Positions 11,520 through 22,339 of a stretch of 64,000 bases of DNA are shown here, in pieces. The stretch's first letter is position 1, and the number at the start of each line of letters is the position of its first letter. Source of the DNA: Cymodocea nodosa. Taxonomy: Eukaryota; Streptophyta; Magnoliopsida; Alismatales; Cymodoceaceae. A program made the translations under genes and the position numbers. The DNA is taken from assembly GCA_036874045.1 (NCBI GenBank), contig CM072340.1:15001-79000 (forward strand). Reading direction: 5' to 3'. The notes beneath the pieces were generated by a model. The model made no database searches. It saw only the letters and a list, made by a program, of their open reading frames with translations, and was not told the origin of the DNA.

Positions 11520-12690
11520 ATGACAATGACAATTATATGGCTCAATTTCGTGACAACATTTGAGTGCGCAATCTTTACGCATATGGTATTTTGCTTCGAT
11601 TTGTTATGTTTATAGCGTGAGCCACAATGTAATAATTTTGGAAATAAGGTCGGTCAAACTTTGGAAGAAACCTGAGCAGCCTGAGTATAACAATGCGTTA
11701 AAATACTGAGATGGTATTCCTATTGGTGAAAGTTATTGTTAGTAATTTCTCCATTATTATTGTGTTCTTCTTGAATATAATTTACTTTTAAAATAATCAT
11801 CTAATTCAAAATATATAATCATCAAAATCTATTAAAATTTGATTATAGATACTTCAAAGAATACTGTTCAAGTTCAACAGTTTGAATTTTTAATTTGAGA
11901 ACTCTAATGTTAAAAAGACTTGGAAATATTAATTCATTTGATGCTTATGAAAGTACCAAACCCACCTCTTCTTTTCATGTCTTTCTCATTTTCTTCCTTT
12001 TTTTATCTAACACTTCTTAGTTGTCTTCGATGGCTTTTCACAAGCATATCATCCATTGGGTGGTAGCATTTTGGTTTTTGTGATATCGAGGAGCTTGCAG
12101 TCTGTCAGATGCAATTCTCTTGTATCAAGAACTGCTTTGTCCAACAATTTGAGATATGGCGTCCGAAGTACGGAGGTGTGATTTTTTTATTATGCTGGAT
12201 ATCAATATTGTTCCGATAGGATGCTCCCTAAGTCCGGCCATCCCGCCCTTGGAAATCCCGTGCCTGGTCTTTATTTCAAGAACGAAGCCACTAGACGTTA
12301 GTTTTCTTGTGTTGTCGCTTCCCTCCACTCCATTCTATACCAACTCTAATCTTGAAGCAAGAAAAATCATCCGAGAAGAGGAGGCCGGGGCCAGCGTTCG
12401 TCCAAAGTTCCCTATTCCACCCAAAATCCCAACTCCGGCAGCTTTTCCACGCTCGTCCGACCCCATGGCTCTATCTCACACCTGTCGGCAGGTCGCGGGC
12501 GAACAGACGGTATCATTTCTCCTCTATCTCAATTAATTCATTCAGCTTAATGGGTGTGGGCGGGAGTTTCTGGGATCTGCTGAAGCCTCTTGCCACGAGG
12601 GAAGTGACTTCCTTCGGGACAAGAAAGTGGTAGTAGACTTCTCCTTCTGGATTGTCCAGCACCAGACTGCTACATGAAATTCCAGCCGCG
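11520..12690. other. intergenic DNA with an unassigned open frame
   Basis: The only notable content is a more GC-balanced stretch at 12156-12640 with an open plus-strand frame of 126 codons (12156-12536), proline-rich at its C-terminus. I do not recognise any domain, and overlapping frames are also open, so coding is not established. Confidence 0.3.
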
Positions 12691-12692
12691 TC

Positions 12693-12977
12693 CAGCCCCT
12701 TTCCCTTTCTACTTCTGTACCTCTCGTTTTTTAGGGCCGCCGCTCCTTAACTGAATGAGGATTTTTAATTAAAAAAAGAAGAGGAAGCATGAACACAAAC
12801 ATCAGCGCATTGTGAAACATGATTACACAACAAAGATATCTACCATGTATGCAAATAACATTGTATTCAAACCTTAAATCACAAATTGTTGTTTATTATT
12901 TTCTAAGGTTATTTTTTTTAATCTGCTGGTTGATTATTATTTTTGGTTGACATTGCAAGTAGTTGTTAATTTAGCTG
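12693..12977. repeat. ~280 bp direct repeat, copy 1
   Basis: Starts with cccctttccctttct and ends around ttgttaatttagct. It is about 85% identical to 13990-14263 in the same orientation, with a few small indels. Confidence 0.8.
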
Positions 12978-13476
12978 TTATTTTCTAAGGTTAATTTTTC
13001 TTTTCGTTTTCTGTAATTTGGATTACATCATTGTTATATCTTAGGTCTCAGCATTTTTAGAAATCCATGATGATGTAGTTAGAGGCCTGACCTTAGGTGT
13101 CAAGTAGTCCTTCCTCACCTTATTTTATTTCTCTGGAAAGGGAACATCTACTTTGAATTTAACTGGTATGGAAAAACCCACCAATGCCCCTATCTACTTC
13201 TGAAAAGAGTTTGCTCAACCATGCAAAAATAATATCACCTGAAGCACCTTTAGATGACTTGCACAAAAAGGAATCCAATTTTGGTCTCCCTACTCTTCTC
13301 CTGATGTTAGAAGATATGTTCTCCAATTTTGTTTCCCCAATTAATTAGATGACTTGCACAAAAGGATTTCCACCTCTTTCCTTACCGTATACGCAATTAA
13401 TTTTTGTTTCCCCTATCATTCTCACCTCTAACATTCATATTGCTTTAATTTATTTTTATTGACCTTTATTTTTGCA

Positions 13477-13860
13477 TTTGATGATAATATATGCTCTTCC
13501 ATCCTTAGGTCATTTGATCCTTGTGTCACTTTAAGTTTTGAATTTAACTTCTTTATCTTGTAAATTTAGTACATAATTCTAGATAGCCTTGTTTTGATGT
13601 CCACTTTATTTTTTTCAACAATTTTGTTCATCGACATTATTTTTTGAAGTTTAACTTTGGGTATGCTTCCTCAGCTACTTTCTTTATTTTCATGTCCATT
13701 TCATTTTTTTGATCGTCAACCTTACTTTTTGATGTTTAACCTTAGATGTGCTTCCTCTACTGTTTAAACTCTTTGGTACTACCTTACATGAAACTTTTTA
13801 CTCTGATTCTTGTGATTTATTAATTGATTAAAGTGAATCATGGTAAATCAGAATTTATAA
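13477..13860. repeat. dispersed repeat family, copy A
   Basis: Contains marker phrases such as gatgtttaaccttagatgtg and tgatttattaattgatta. These recur at 19716-20010 and, in shorter form, at 20435-20700. A weaker relative lies at 11328-11405. No protein is encoded. Confidence 0.75.
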
Positions 13861-13989
13861 GACAATTTCTCCACCTTGTTATGAGAAAATGACATTAATT
13901 TTTTGAAACATAGGGTTACAATATATGCTCTGTTTTATCGCTTGGACATGTTGGGCATACCTTGCATGAGGGGTCTTTAGTTTTACTAG

Positions 13990-14263
13990 CCCCTTTCCCT
14001 TTCTCCCTTTGTACCTCTCATTTTTTAGGACCCCCTGCCCTTTAATTGAACGGGGATTTTTAATTAAAAAAAGAAGCATGAACACAAACATTAGCACATT
14101 GTGAAACATAATTGCACAACGAAACAAAGATATATACCATGTATTCAAACCTTACATCACAAATTGTTGTTTATTATTTTCTAAGGTTAATTTTTTTTAT
14201 CTATAGGTTGATTGCTATTTTTGGACGACATTGCAAGTAGCTATTAATTTAGCTTCTAGTTTT
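13990..14263. repeat. ~280 bp direct repeat, copy 2
   Basis: Second copy of 12693-12977, spaced about 1.3 kb. Confidence 0.8.
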
Positions 14264-16240
14264 TCTAACATTTATTATTATTATTATTTTCATTGAGTTT
14301 GCGTGAACATCACAAATCCCTTGTGTAGTTTACACAAACTTAATAGGCTTGTTTTGTTGAATTTACATAAACACTATAGATTGAAAGAAACTCTGTGTTT
14401 TGATAATGTAAAAATCTATGCAAGAAAATTATATATTTCATAGGTGCAGTTGAAGAACCATAAAGACAATATTTGCTGCCGAACATATTCAATTTTATGA
14501 AGAAGCATGTTGAAAGGTTAATTGGCTAGGACAGAAAGTTACATTGTTAAGTGATCGAATATCAGTAGTTTATTCAGCAGCTTATGGAATATTTATCTGT
14601 CTCAAAGAATAACTGTAGCAATAGCTAAAAGTAAGAAACTCGACAAGTTATAGGATAAATGTATGAGTTTTTACATTAGATGTATGAGAAAAACTCGTAG
14701 ATTTAAGATAACTTTACGAGTTTCACATTGGTCTCACATGTTGCTAACTTAAGTTTTCACATGACAAAAAGGGTAATTGATGAAAAAGAGAGAATGCAAG
14801 GAATAAAAACTCTTAGAGTTAAGATAACTCTACTATTTTTATATGGAATTCAAATAAAGATAACTCTACGACTTCTATTTAGGCATCAGGAAGGCATCCA
14901 ATAGATAGAATTACATGTAAACAAAATAGGATAGAGTAAACTTGTGATGGAATAAACTTAATACTGCAGGATGCTTAGTGACTTACAACAGAGGTATTCA
15001 AATATCAGCAAGATATTTGGCAGCATAATAGATAAATATCCAAATTACATGTAGAAGAAAAATAACTTGCTGAAGCCTTTAAAGAGTTTATTAATATTTT
15101 CGGCAACACATTACTACAACTATTCGATCAAGTAAAATGTCTCTGTGAGTTTAAGGAGCAAAACTACCGAGATTTTAATAGTCATCACAATTGTATCTTT
15201 CTATATCTAGAACTGTCAACATCAACAAGTACAACAGCAAATCTTTGACAAGATTGAAGAGAATATGATTGTTGCATTTACAGGTATAAAGACAACTAGA
15301 TCATTCAGTAAATAGATAGAGAGCCAGTGTATAATGTGAATATACACTTAGAAAATAGAGAATCCAATTGAGAAAAGCCTCAATCAGAAATTATGAAAAA
15401 TAAAAAGATTAACAAAACTCTCCACAAATTGAAAGTTAGACTCACGAAGAATTGTTGGCTCGTGACTTCGACTTCAAAGCCTCATGTGGAGGAATAAACA
15501 TTGGTATTTTTTAATACCAACCTATTATAAAGCCTTCCACTCTACAGTGGTGTTTTTCCAACTATACACCAAACCTAAGCAACAGAAAATCACACTTTGT
15601 GTTCACACAGGACCACAACTCTATATTCACAAAGCTTTAACCTCATGTAGATGAGGCATCAACCTCACTCTCTTCTCAAATCCACAAATTCAAAGAATCT
15701 TACCATAACCCAATGAGTTAGGTTTTCTCAATTAAAAAAACTTAATTGAATAGATTTCAACACAATGAGGATTCACTATTACAATTAAATTTTTAAGAAG
15801 CAAAAGAATAGAAATTAAAACTCAAACCAATGAGAGTTTCTGAGTTACTAAAATTCTCCTAGCATAGTGGTTCTAACTTTTCTTCTTTTAAAGATGGCTC
15901 AAACACACTTACAATTCTCTTCCAGGAATGCTTTCAAAAATTCTTCTCTGGTTTTTGCACTTGATATCTCTTGAATAAATTTTTCAGAGTTTTGTATATA
16001 TTCTTCTATTTTTTGCTTGTATATATTTCTATTATGCATGTGCTTTATTTCATATTCCAATCATTAAGATTTGTCATTCTGTTAAATTGATTGCGTTGAA
16101 TCCTCTTATCAATTTTGATTTCTTTTCCTTAAAATGGTCGTGACAACTTGCAAAAGATTCTTACAAAATCTGCAATGTAATATATTTAAGCAGATATAAA
16201 TTATTAACCTTTAAACATCATACAAATACTTAGCATTTAG
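14264..16240. other. AT-rich intergenic DNA, no gene seen
   Basis: No conserved frame. It has a short TTA-type microsatellite at about 14275-14288 and long stretches that look like decayed non-coding retroelement DNA. Confidence 0.4.
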
Positions 16241-16247
16241 TTTAGTT

Positions 16248-16790
16248 CAACTGACAGATACATAACATTTTATGTTACTGAATAAACCTAAAATAATTGG
16301 AGAATTATGTATAGGTTTCTATTTTATAAAACATTCTAAATAGGCTAACAGATACTTAGCAGTCTAAGTGTCCGGAAAATCTTAAAGTATCCAGAGAGCT
16401 ATTTCCATTCGATGTTATTTCATTATTTAGTTGACGGACATATACCAGTTTATATATTCGAAGATTCCTAGAATATTTGGAGACTTAACTATTAAGTTTT
16501 TGATCTATAGTAATGCACACTCAAGTTCACGAATATTTAGCTTTCTATCTAACCGAAAAATTCTTAACTGTTCAAAGAGTTAGCATTTAAACTTTTATCC
16601 ATCAAATATACTCAATTCTAGGTCATGGATACTTAGTCTTCTATGTGCTTGAAAATTTCTAAAATATTTGGAGGGTTACGCCTTAAGTTGATGATAGTGC
16701 AGTAAGTCATCCTATTAGATACGAACAACTTAAGTGACCGAAAATTCCTTAGGCTCATGGAGACTTAACTCTATATATCTGAAAATGTGT
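16248..16790. repeat. degenerate ~93 bp tandem array
   Basis: Six diverged units begin near 16251, 16344, 16431, 16525, 16621 and about 16712. Each unit carries a gata/cata-tactta-like start, then a ccgaaaattc-like core and an atttggagagtta-like end. Units are about 55-65% alike, so this is an old minisatellite. The upper limit of unit number is uncertain. Confidence 0.6.
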
Positions 16791-16799
16791 TGTATAGTG

Positions 16800-17270
16800 T
16801 TATAATTAGTTTTTCATCATCAAAATCTAAATTAAATATTCCTCCTAGAATAATATTTCCTAACAATCTTCTCATTTTTTATCATGACAAAACACTATGA
16901 GTCTACGTGCATAATACCTAAAAATTTAATGTATACTCTCTCTACTGAAGTATTTTAATCCCTAGACAGAGTTAATAACCTTACTCCCCCTATTTAAAAT
17001 AGCTTCTGTAAATCATACTTGTCTCTCCCCCTTTTTGTTATAATCAAACTAATAAAGTAGCCAACCACATAAAGTGGGAAAAACTAAGTAATATGAAAAT
17101 TCTTTTCCCTCTTTTCATAAAAAAGATATGAACTAAGAAATCCAACATGTGATTCAAAATAAGAACAATATTTCATTTAAAAAAAGAGTTCATTATAGTG
17201 ACACAAAAATTGTAGTTATGAATTTCAAACAAAAAAATTACATGAAGACGAACACCACTCCTTAGAGTTA
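16800..17270. other. AT-rich intergenic DNA, no gene seen
   Basis: No coding frame or repeat recognised. Confidence 0.4.
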
Positions 17271-17279
17271 AGAAACTTA

Positions 17280-18949
17280 AGTGCCTTCTAGATTGTCAAT
17301 CTTCTATAGTAATTCCTAAATTATGTGTTCTAAATTAGACTTCTCTTTAACCAATTGGGCATTATGTTTATTGAGATAAATGATCTGCTCTAGAAGTTGG
17401 GCATTCTGTTGAAGTAGTTGATTTTGTTCTATTAAGGCTGGAGTACTGGCAGAAGTTGATTCTTTTTAGAGAGGAGGTGGTGAATGGGTTGGTGCAAGTA
17501 CATCTTGGGGATCTTGAGTAGAGTACCATTGAAGATTTTGAACTGTTAAGGACCTAGATTTGACCTTCTATGCAGTCCTAGTACTTAGATCCATAAGTGA
17601 TGATGGTAATTTACAGATGACATCTACAAGGTATAAAAAGGATTGTAGATTTAAAATTTGGGAGATGAAAATTTTAGCCCAATTGATTTTCACATGCATC
17701 GTCACTGCATATACTGTTTTATAAGTGATTGTGCTGAGTTCATGTGTAGTATGAGTTGTGCATGACCTTTCTTTTGTAGTATGAACTGTGTCAAAATTAC
17801 TGCGATCATGTGTGTCTTGTCATGTAAAGCTGAAACAGGAGTAACTTTCTTGGCACATAATGGATTAATACATACAATTTAATTTATTTCCACTTCAGAC
17901 CAACCTAGGGTAGATAATGAACTTAGAAAGTTGATACCTTGATTACTCAGTCCCAATTTTGAGCTCACTAAGTCTTCATCAATTATGATAATACCATCTC
18001 TTGTATGCAAAATAGTAAAATTGGCATGTAATTCTAGATTGGAATAATTTGCAAGAGACCTTGATATTCAAATAGTCTCTTGAGATCATCCATACCATGA
18101 AAATTTACCGGTCGACTGTAAAGGATCTTCATTTTACTATACTTATTTTCAAATAGAGTCTTTGCTACACCATCTTTGAAAAATAAGTCAGAACTAGCTC
18201 TCTTCTTTCAAAATTGTAGCATCTAAACCATGTTCCATATCTTCCATTTCAATAGGTGGTTCCCTCGCAGTGATACTTAGTGATGGACTAATCTGTTCCA
18301 ATTCAATTGTCACTTGTTCAGTAAATGAGGAGGCCCATTCCAAACATGGAAGAGATGAAAGCAAAGATGTAGTTGTCATCTGGTCCTCCATATGGATAAT
18401 TTATGGCTCCAATTCACCAAGTGAGTCAATCAAGCTATCAATAAGCAAATTTATTTTATCTGAAATGACCTTAGGATGAATGGAAAAATTAAGGGCATGA
18501 CCAATTCAGAGCTTATTTTAGGACGTGGAGCAATAGAGAGTTCTTGGTCATGGGCAGACACTTCAACTTATTTTACCAAAAATGTTGAAGCTCACTTCCT
18601 TTTTCTGGTATAGACATGAGAGAGGCTAGTCATAGGAAGAATTGGTAAGGATGTACTAACCAAAGGAATAATGTCCAACTATTCTGTATCAGGTTCAGAT
18701 TTAGAAGTAATATTTGTAACTAAATTCTCAGATTCAAAATGATAGTTAGATCCTGATCCACTTGCCTGCCAAAATGGTTGAGATTTCTTTTTTTCCTGAT
18801 ACACCTGTCCACCAAAATGGTTGAGATTTCTTCTTTTTAGGAGGCTTGAAAGGGGTGGTCATAACTTTCTTGCCCTTGGGATCTAATGTATCAAAGATTT
18901 GTTTAACAACAGAGAGTGCAGTTATTATAGCTAAGTGAAATGAACACAT
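17280..18949 (-). pseudogene. relic of a plant transposon-associated protein
   Basis: Minus-strand translation gives several protein-like stretches split by stops and frameshifts: a charged KGKKVMTTPFKPPKKKK segment (18746-18949 frame), an acidic segment (18194-18391 frame), then FFKDGVAKTLFENKYSKMKI with RPVNFHGMDDLKRLFEYQGL, and further on THMIAVILTQFILQKKGHA. The order (basic N-terminal region, then a compact domain with a QLILHM-like helix) resembles the putative plant transposon protein domain found in large non-autonomous LTR elements. That assignment is from memory of the family and is tentative. What is clear is that a decayed coding region ran on the minus strand. Confidence 0.4.
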
Positions 18950-19160
18950 GCAAAACTATTGCAGTAAACATAAATGCAATGTGGTTGCAAATAAGTGACA
19001 AAAGAGCATGACTAAGTGAAATGAATACATGCAAATTACAGCAACTATCATGGATGCAAACGTGTGACATATAGGCATGATTAACTGAAACAAAGATGTG
19101 CAAATCACTGCATGGATATGAGCTTATGTATGGGTGAAATGAGTAAGTAAATGAGTAAAA
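18925..19160. repeat. short degenerate ~70-81 bp tandem repeats
   Basis: Units beginning ctaagtgaaatgaa at 18931, 19012 and (as ttaactgaaaca) 19081 each end with a gcatg motif. About three units are recognisable. More diverged atgaatgcaatg-like text continues to about 19435. Confidence 0.5.
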
Positions 19161-19440
19161 CTAACGTAGAAAATATGTGTACAAATATGACACAAATGAG
19201 TGATTAATTTCATGTATATATGACTATAAGAAATGACAACATACATGAGAAAGGATGCAAGTATTGCTACATGAAAATATGATGAAACATGGTATGAATG
19301 CATAAGTTCAATGCAAAAATTAATTTCAATGATCATATGAGTAGCATGAAAATGTATTAAAAAATGGTATGAATGCAATGAATGAGAATGCAACATGAAA
19401 TGTGATGAGTGTAAGCACATTAGAGTGTGGATGAGTGTAA

Positions 19441-19495
19441 ATCCTAAACCTTAAGTCTTAAACCCTAAATTCTAACCTTAAACCCTAAACCCTAT
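19441..19495. repeat. interstitial telomere-like repeats
   Basis: Degenerate copies of the plant telomere unit AAACCCT: taaaccctaaattctaacc, then taaaccctaaaccctat. About seven units, imperfect. They sit at the boundary between the minisatellite-like DNA and the next repeat family. Confidence 0.65.
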
Positions 19496-19673
19496 ATGCT
19501 TTTGTATGTTCTACTTCATGTCCTTCGCATAGATTTTCCCCCTGTATCAATTATAATGTTTTTTTCATTTTTGATGGATGTTTCTGCATTTGATATATTG
19601 TTGTTTTCCTTTGGTTTTGAACTTTGTTGGCTCTGTTTATGTTTGACTCTTCAAAAATCTTCTACCTTACAGA

Positions 19674-20732
19674 AGCATTTGAAACGTGATGCATTTGTCT
19701 ATCTTGTCTATTTGGACAAAATTCTAGATAGGCTTGTTTTGTTTTTTGTCTTGATGTCCATTTTATTTTTTCAACAATTTTGGTCATCGACGTTATTTTT
19801 TGAAGTTTAACTTTGGATATGCTTCCTCAACTACTTTATTTTTATGTCTGTTTCATTTTTTTCAATAATTTTGATTATCAACCTTACTTTTTGATGTTTA
19901 ACCTTAGATGTGCTTCCTCCATTCTTTAAACTCTTAGGTGCTACCTTACATGAAGCTTTTTCCTATGACTCCTGTGATTTACTAATTGATTACAGTAAAT
20001 CACAATATTCTTAGTAAAATCTTTTTATATGCAACTTTTATGTTTTGCATAATTTCTTATCTTGGATGTATTGTGTTACACATGTAAGACTTCTATCTGA
20101 TATAATCCTCCAAGTTATAGGAGCATTTGAAGTGTGATGTATTTGTCTATCTTGACTTCTCTCAACTTTTTGTATTAGCTAGTTGTTTGACTCTTGTGTT
20201 GAGTATTGTATTATTTCACTTAAACAACCTTCTCTGTTCAAGTTCTTTTGTAAATTTCCTTGTTATTGTTTTCCACACATTATCTATTTGTTCATGCCCC
20301 ACATGCATCATATTTATGGGTTGCCCTTGCTTAGTTTTCAAAATGTTAATAATAAATCAAGATTTATAAGACACAACTGTCCTACCTTAAAGTCAGCATC
20401 TTATGTTACTTTCATTTGTTTTTATTGTTGACTTTATTGTCACATTTGATGATAACATATATTTTCCCATCTTTTGATCATTTGGTCCTTGCATCACTTT
20501 AAGTTTTGAAATTGACTTCTTTGTCTCACAAATTTAGTGAAGAATTGTAGATATCCTTGTTTTGTTTTCCACCTTAATGTCCATTTCGTTTCTCTCAACA
20601 ATTTTAATCATCAACATTATTTTTGTAAACCCTTAGGTGCTATTTCACCAGCAACTTTGACTTTTGTGATTTACTAATTGATTATGGTAAATCACTACAT
20701 TCTTGGTTAAGTCTTGGACTGTGCAATTTATG
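19674..20732. repeat. dispersed repeat family, copies B and C
   Basis: Two successive copies. Copy B runs 19674-20120 and copy C starts at 20121 with the same agcatttgaa..gtgatg phrase. Both share the gatgtttaacc/tgatttactaattgatta markers with 13477-13860. Copy C breaks off at 20732 where a copia LTR begins, and related sequence resumes at 25702. Confidence 0.7.
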
Positions 20733-20929
20733 TGTTTAATATCTAATATTGTGAGGATCCATTTATGGATCCATTTATCTCTATGTAAGTATATAAGAGT
20801 GTAACCCCTTTAAAGATAGCATATGAATGAAGCAAACCCCTTGTATGGAATAGGGTTACTCTCCTTTCTTTTCCTTCTCCCTCTTCTTCCTCTTTTTGCT
20901 TCCTCCATCCATGTTCACTGTCAACTTCA
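20733..20929 (+). repeat. 5' LTR of copia element 1
   Basis: Starts TGTTTAATATC and ends CTTCA. It includes a TATA-like tataagag stretch and a CT-rich 3' half. It matches 25505-25701 with no net length difference. Confidence 0.9.
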
Positions 20930-20932
20930 ACT

Positions 20933-20943
20933 TGGTATCAGAG
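20933..20943 (+). other. primer binding site of copia element 1
   Basis: tggtatcagag lies 3 bp after the 5' LTR. It is complementary to the 3' end of initiator tRNA-Met, the usual plant copia primer. Confidence 0.85.
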
Positions 20944-20947
20944 TAGA

Positions 20948-21090
20948 GGTCGACGGGCGCAAGTGAACACCCCCTTGACGGACACGCGTCTAATGCACAG
21001 AACCCATGTATAAACGTAGGTCGATGGACGCACGTAGACAGCTCCTAACAGATGCGTGTGCAACATGCAGAACCTACACGTACACGCAGC
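20948..21090 (+). repeat. ~71 bp duplicated leader of copia element 1
   Basis: Two units starting ggtcgacgg (20948) and ggtcgatgg (21019) share cgcacgt/cgcaagt, acag and aacatgcagaac-like text. The leader is much more GC-rich than the rest of the element and has open frames on several strands but no recognisable protein. Confidence 0.5.
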
Positions 21091-21406
21091 ACGCCATGTC
21101 CATCACCGCCCTTGACCATCGTCTGTGCTTGTCCGCTCCGCTTGCTCTGTGTGCTCCCGCTCTTGCTCTTGCTATGCATTCGACGATGTGCGCTCAACAG
21201 AATCAGAAGCCATGTAGGGCACTGTCTTCTCCACACTGTGCACAGAGTTCAACCATTGGATGTAGCAGCTTGACGTCATATGCATCAGATGAAATCGCAT
21301 TTTTGAAGATTCTAAAGTTCAATCGCCGGATACTATTCTACGTGTTTTGCTTTCTCTCATTATTTGCCTGATCGTCTACTTGGTCCACCGCAGACTTTGA
21401 CTTCTC

Positions 21407-22200
21407 ATGGCGAGCTCCTTGGCTCCTCGAAGTGATTTATTGATTCACAGTTTTCTAGACATCTCTTAGATACTCAATGAATCTAACTATATCATTTGGC
21501 AGCAGCATTTTGAGAATATTGTCATTACTGTTCGTCAATAACATCACCTCTACCAATCACCACCAGATGTGAAAGACTCTCATTATAAAGATTGGATGGC
21601 TGATGATGTAGCCATCATTTCCTAGATGGTGTCAAGTATGGAGTCTTCATGCTTCGACTTGCTAAAGCTCTTTGGGACACTCTTCGTCACATTTATGGAC
21701 ACGACAAAAATATATCCAAGACTTTTGCTGTTTATGAGAACCTTTTTCAACTTCGGCAAGGAGAGGATTCCATTCAACAACTCTTTAATACTTTACGTGG
21801 GTTGATCAATGAACTTAATGTGTATCAACCATCCACTTTTGATACCCGCACCTTTTAAAGGTACAGGGAAGAACTTGCTATTGTTGTCTTTCTTGCTACT
21901 CTCCCTCTAAATGTTTCTTCATAGATTCAAGGCTTCATTCTTAGTGCGAAACATATATTGAGTTTAGATGAAACTTTTGGAAAGGCCTTGCGTGTGTCCA
22001 TTGGATTATCAAATGTATTCACCCTCGATCCATCTGCATTAGTTGCCTCAAATGGTCCTAACCGTGGTCGTGGTACCTGTGGAGATAAACGACCCTAATG
22101 TCAATGGTGTGGTAAATTGGGTCACAGATCTGAGAAGTGTTGAGAGAAGATTCCACATCTGAAGCCTCAATTTGCTCATGTAGCTACTACTAGTGCCTCC
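21407..22200 (+). pseudogene. copia gag remnant (element 1)
   Basis: The frame begins near ATG 21407. The best preserved part is 21649-21858, with WDTLRHIYGHD and YENLFQLRQGEDSIQQLFNT, typical of the UBN2-type gag of plant copia elements. A zinc knuckle reading CQWCGKLGHRSEKC follows near 22099-22140 and ends at a stop. Several stops and frame changes interrupt the region. Confidence 0.8.
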
Positions 22201-22339
22201 CTTTCCACTTCTGGTATTGCTACTTTATCTTAAGAGGACTATGATCGCCTCATCCAGAGACAAGGACAACCTTCAACAGTCATAATCGCTCAGACATCAT
22301 CCTCTCGCTCAGGTATCCAACCTTCTATTGCCTTAATTG

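Noticed and set aside
12156-12536. Open frame of 126 codons as a possible gene
   Set aside because: No motif, overlapping open frames on both strands, no splice or promoter context. Listed only within the intergenic entry.
18903-19420. Minus-strand frames rich in His, Ser and Phe
   Set aside because: They fall in degenerate tandem repeats and repeat the same short peptides. Not genes.
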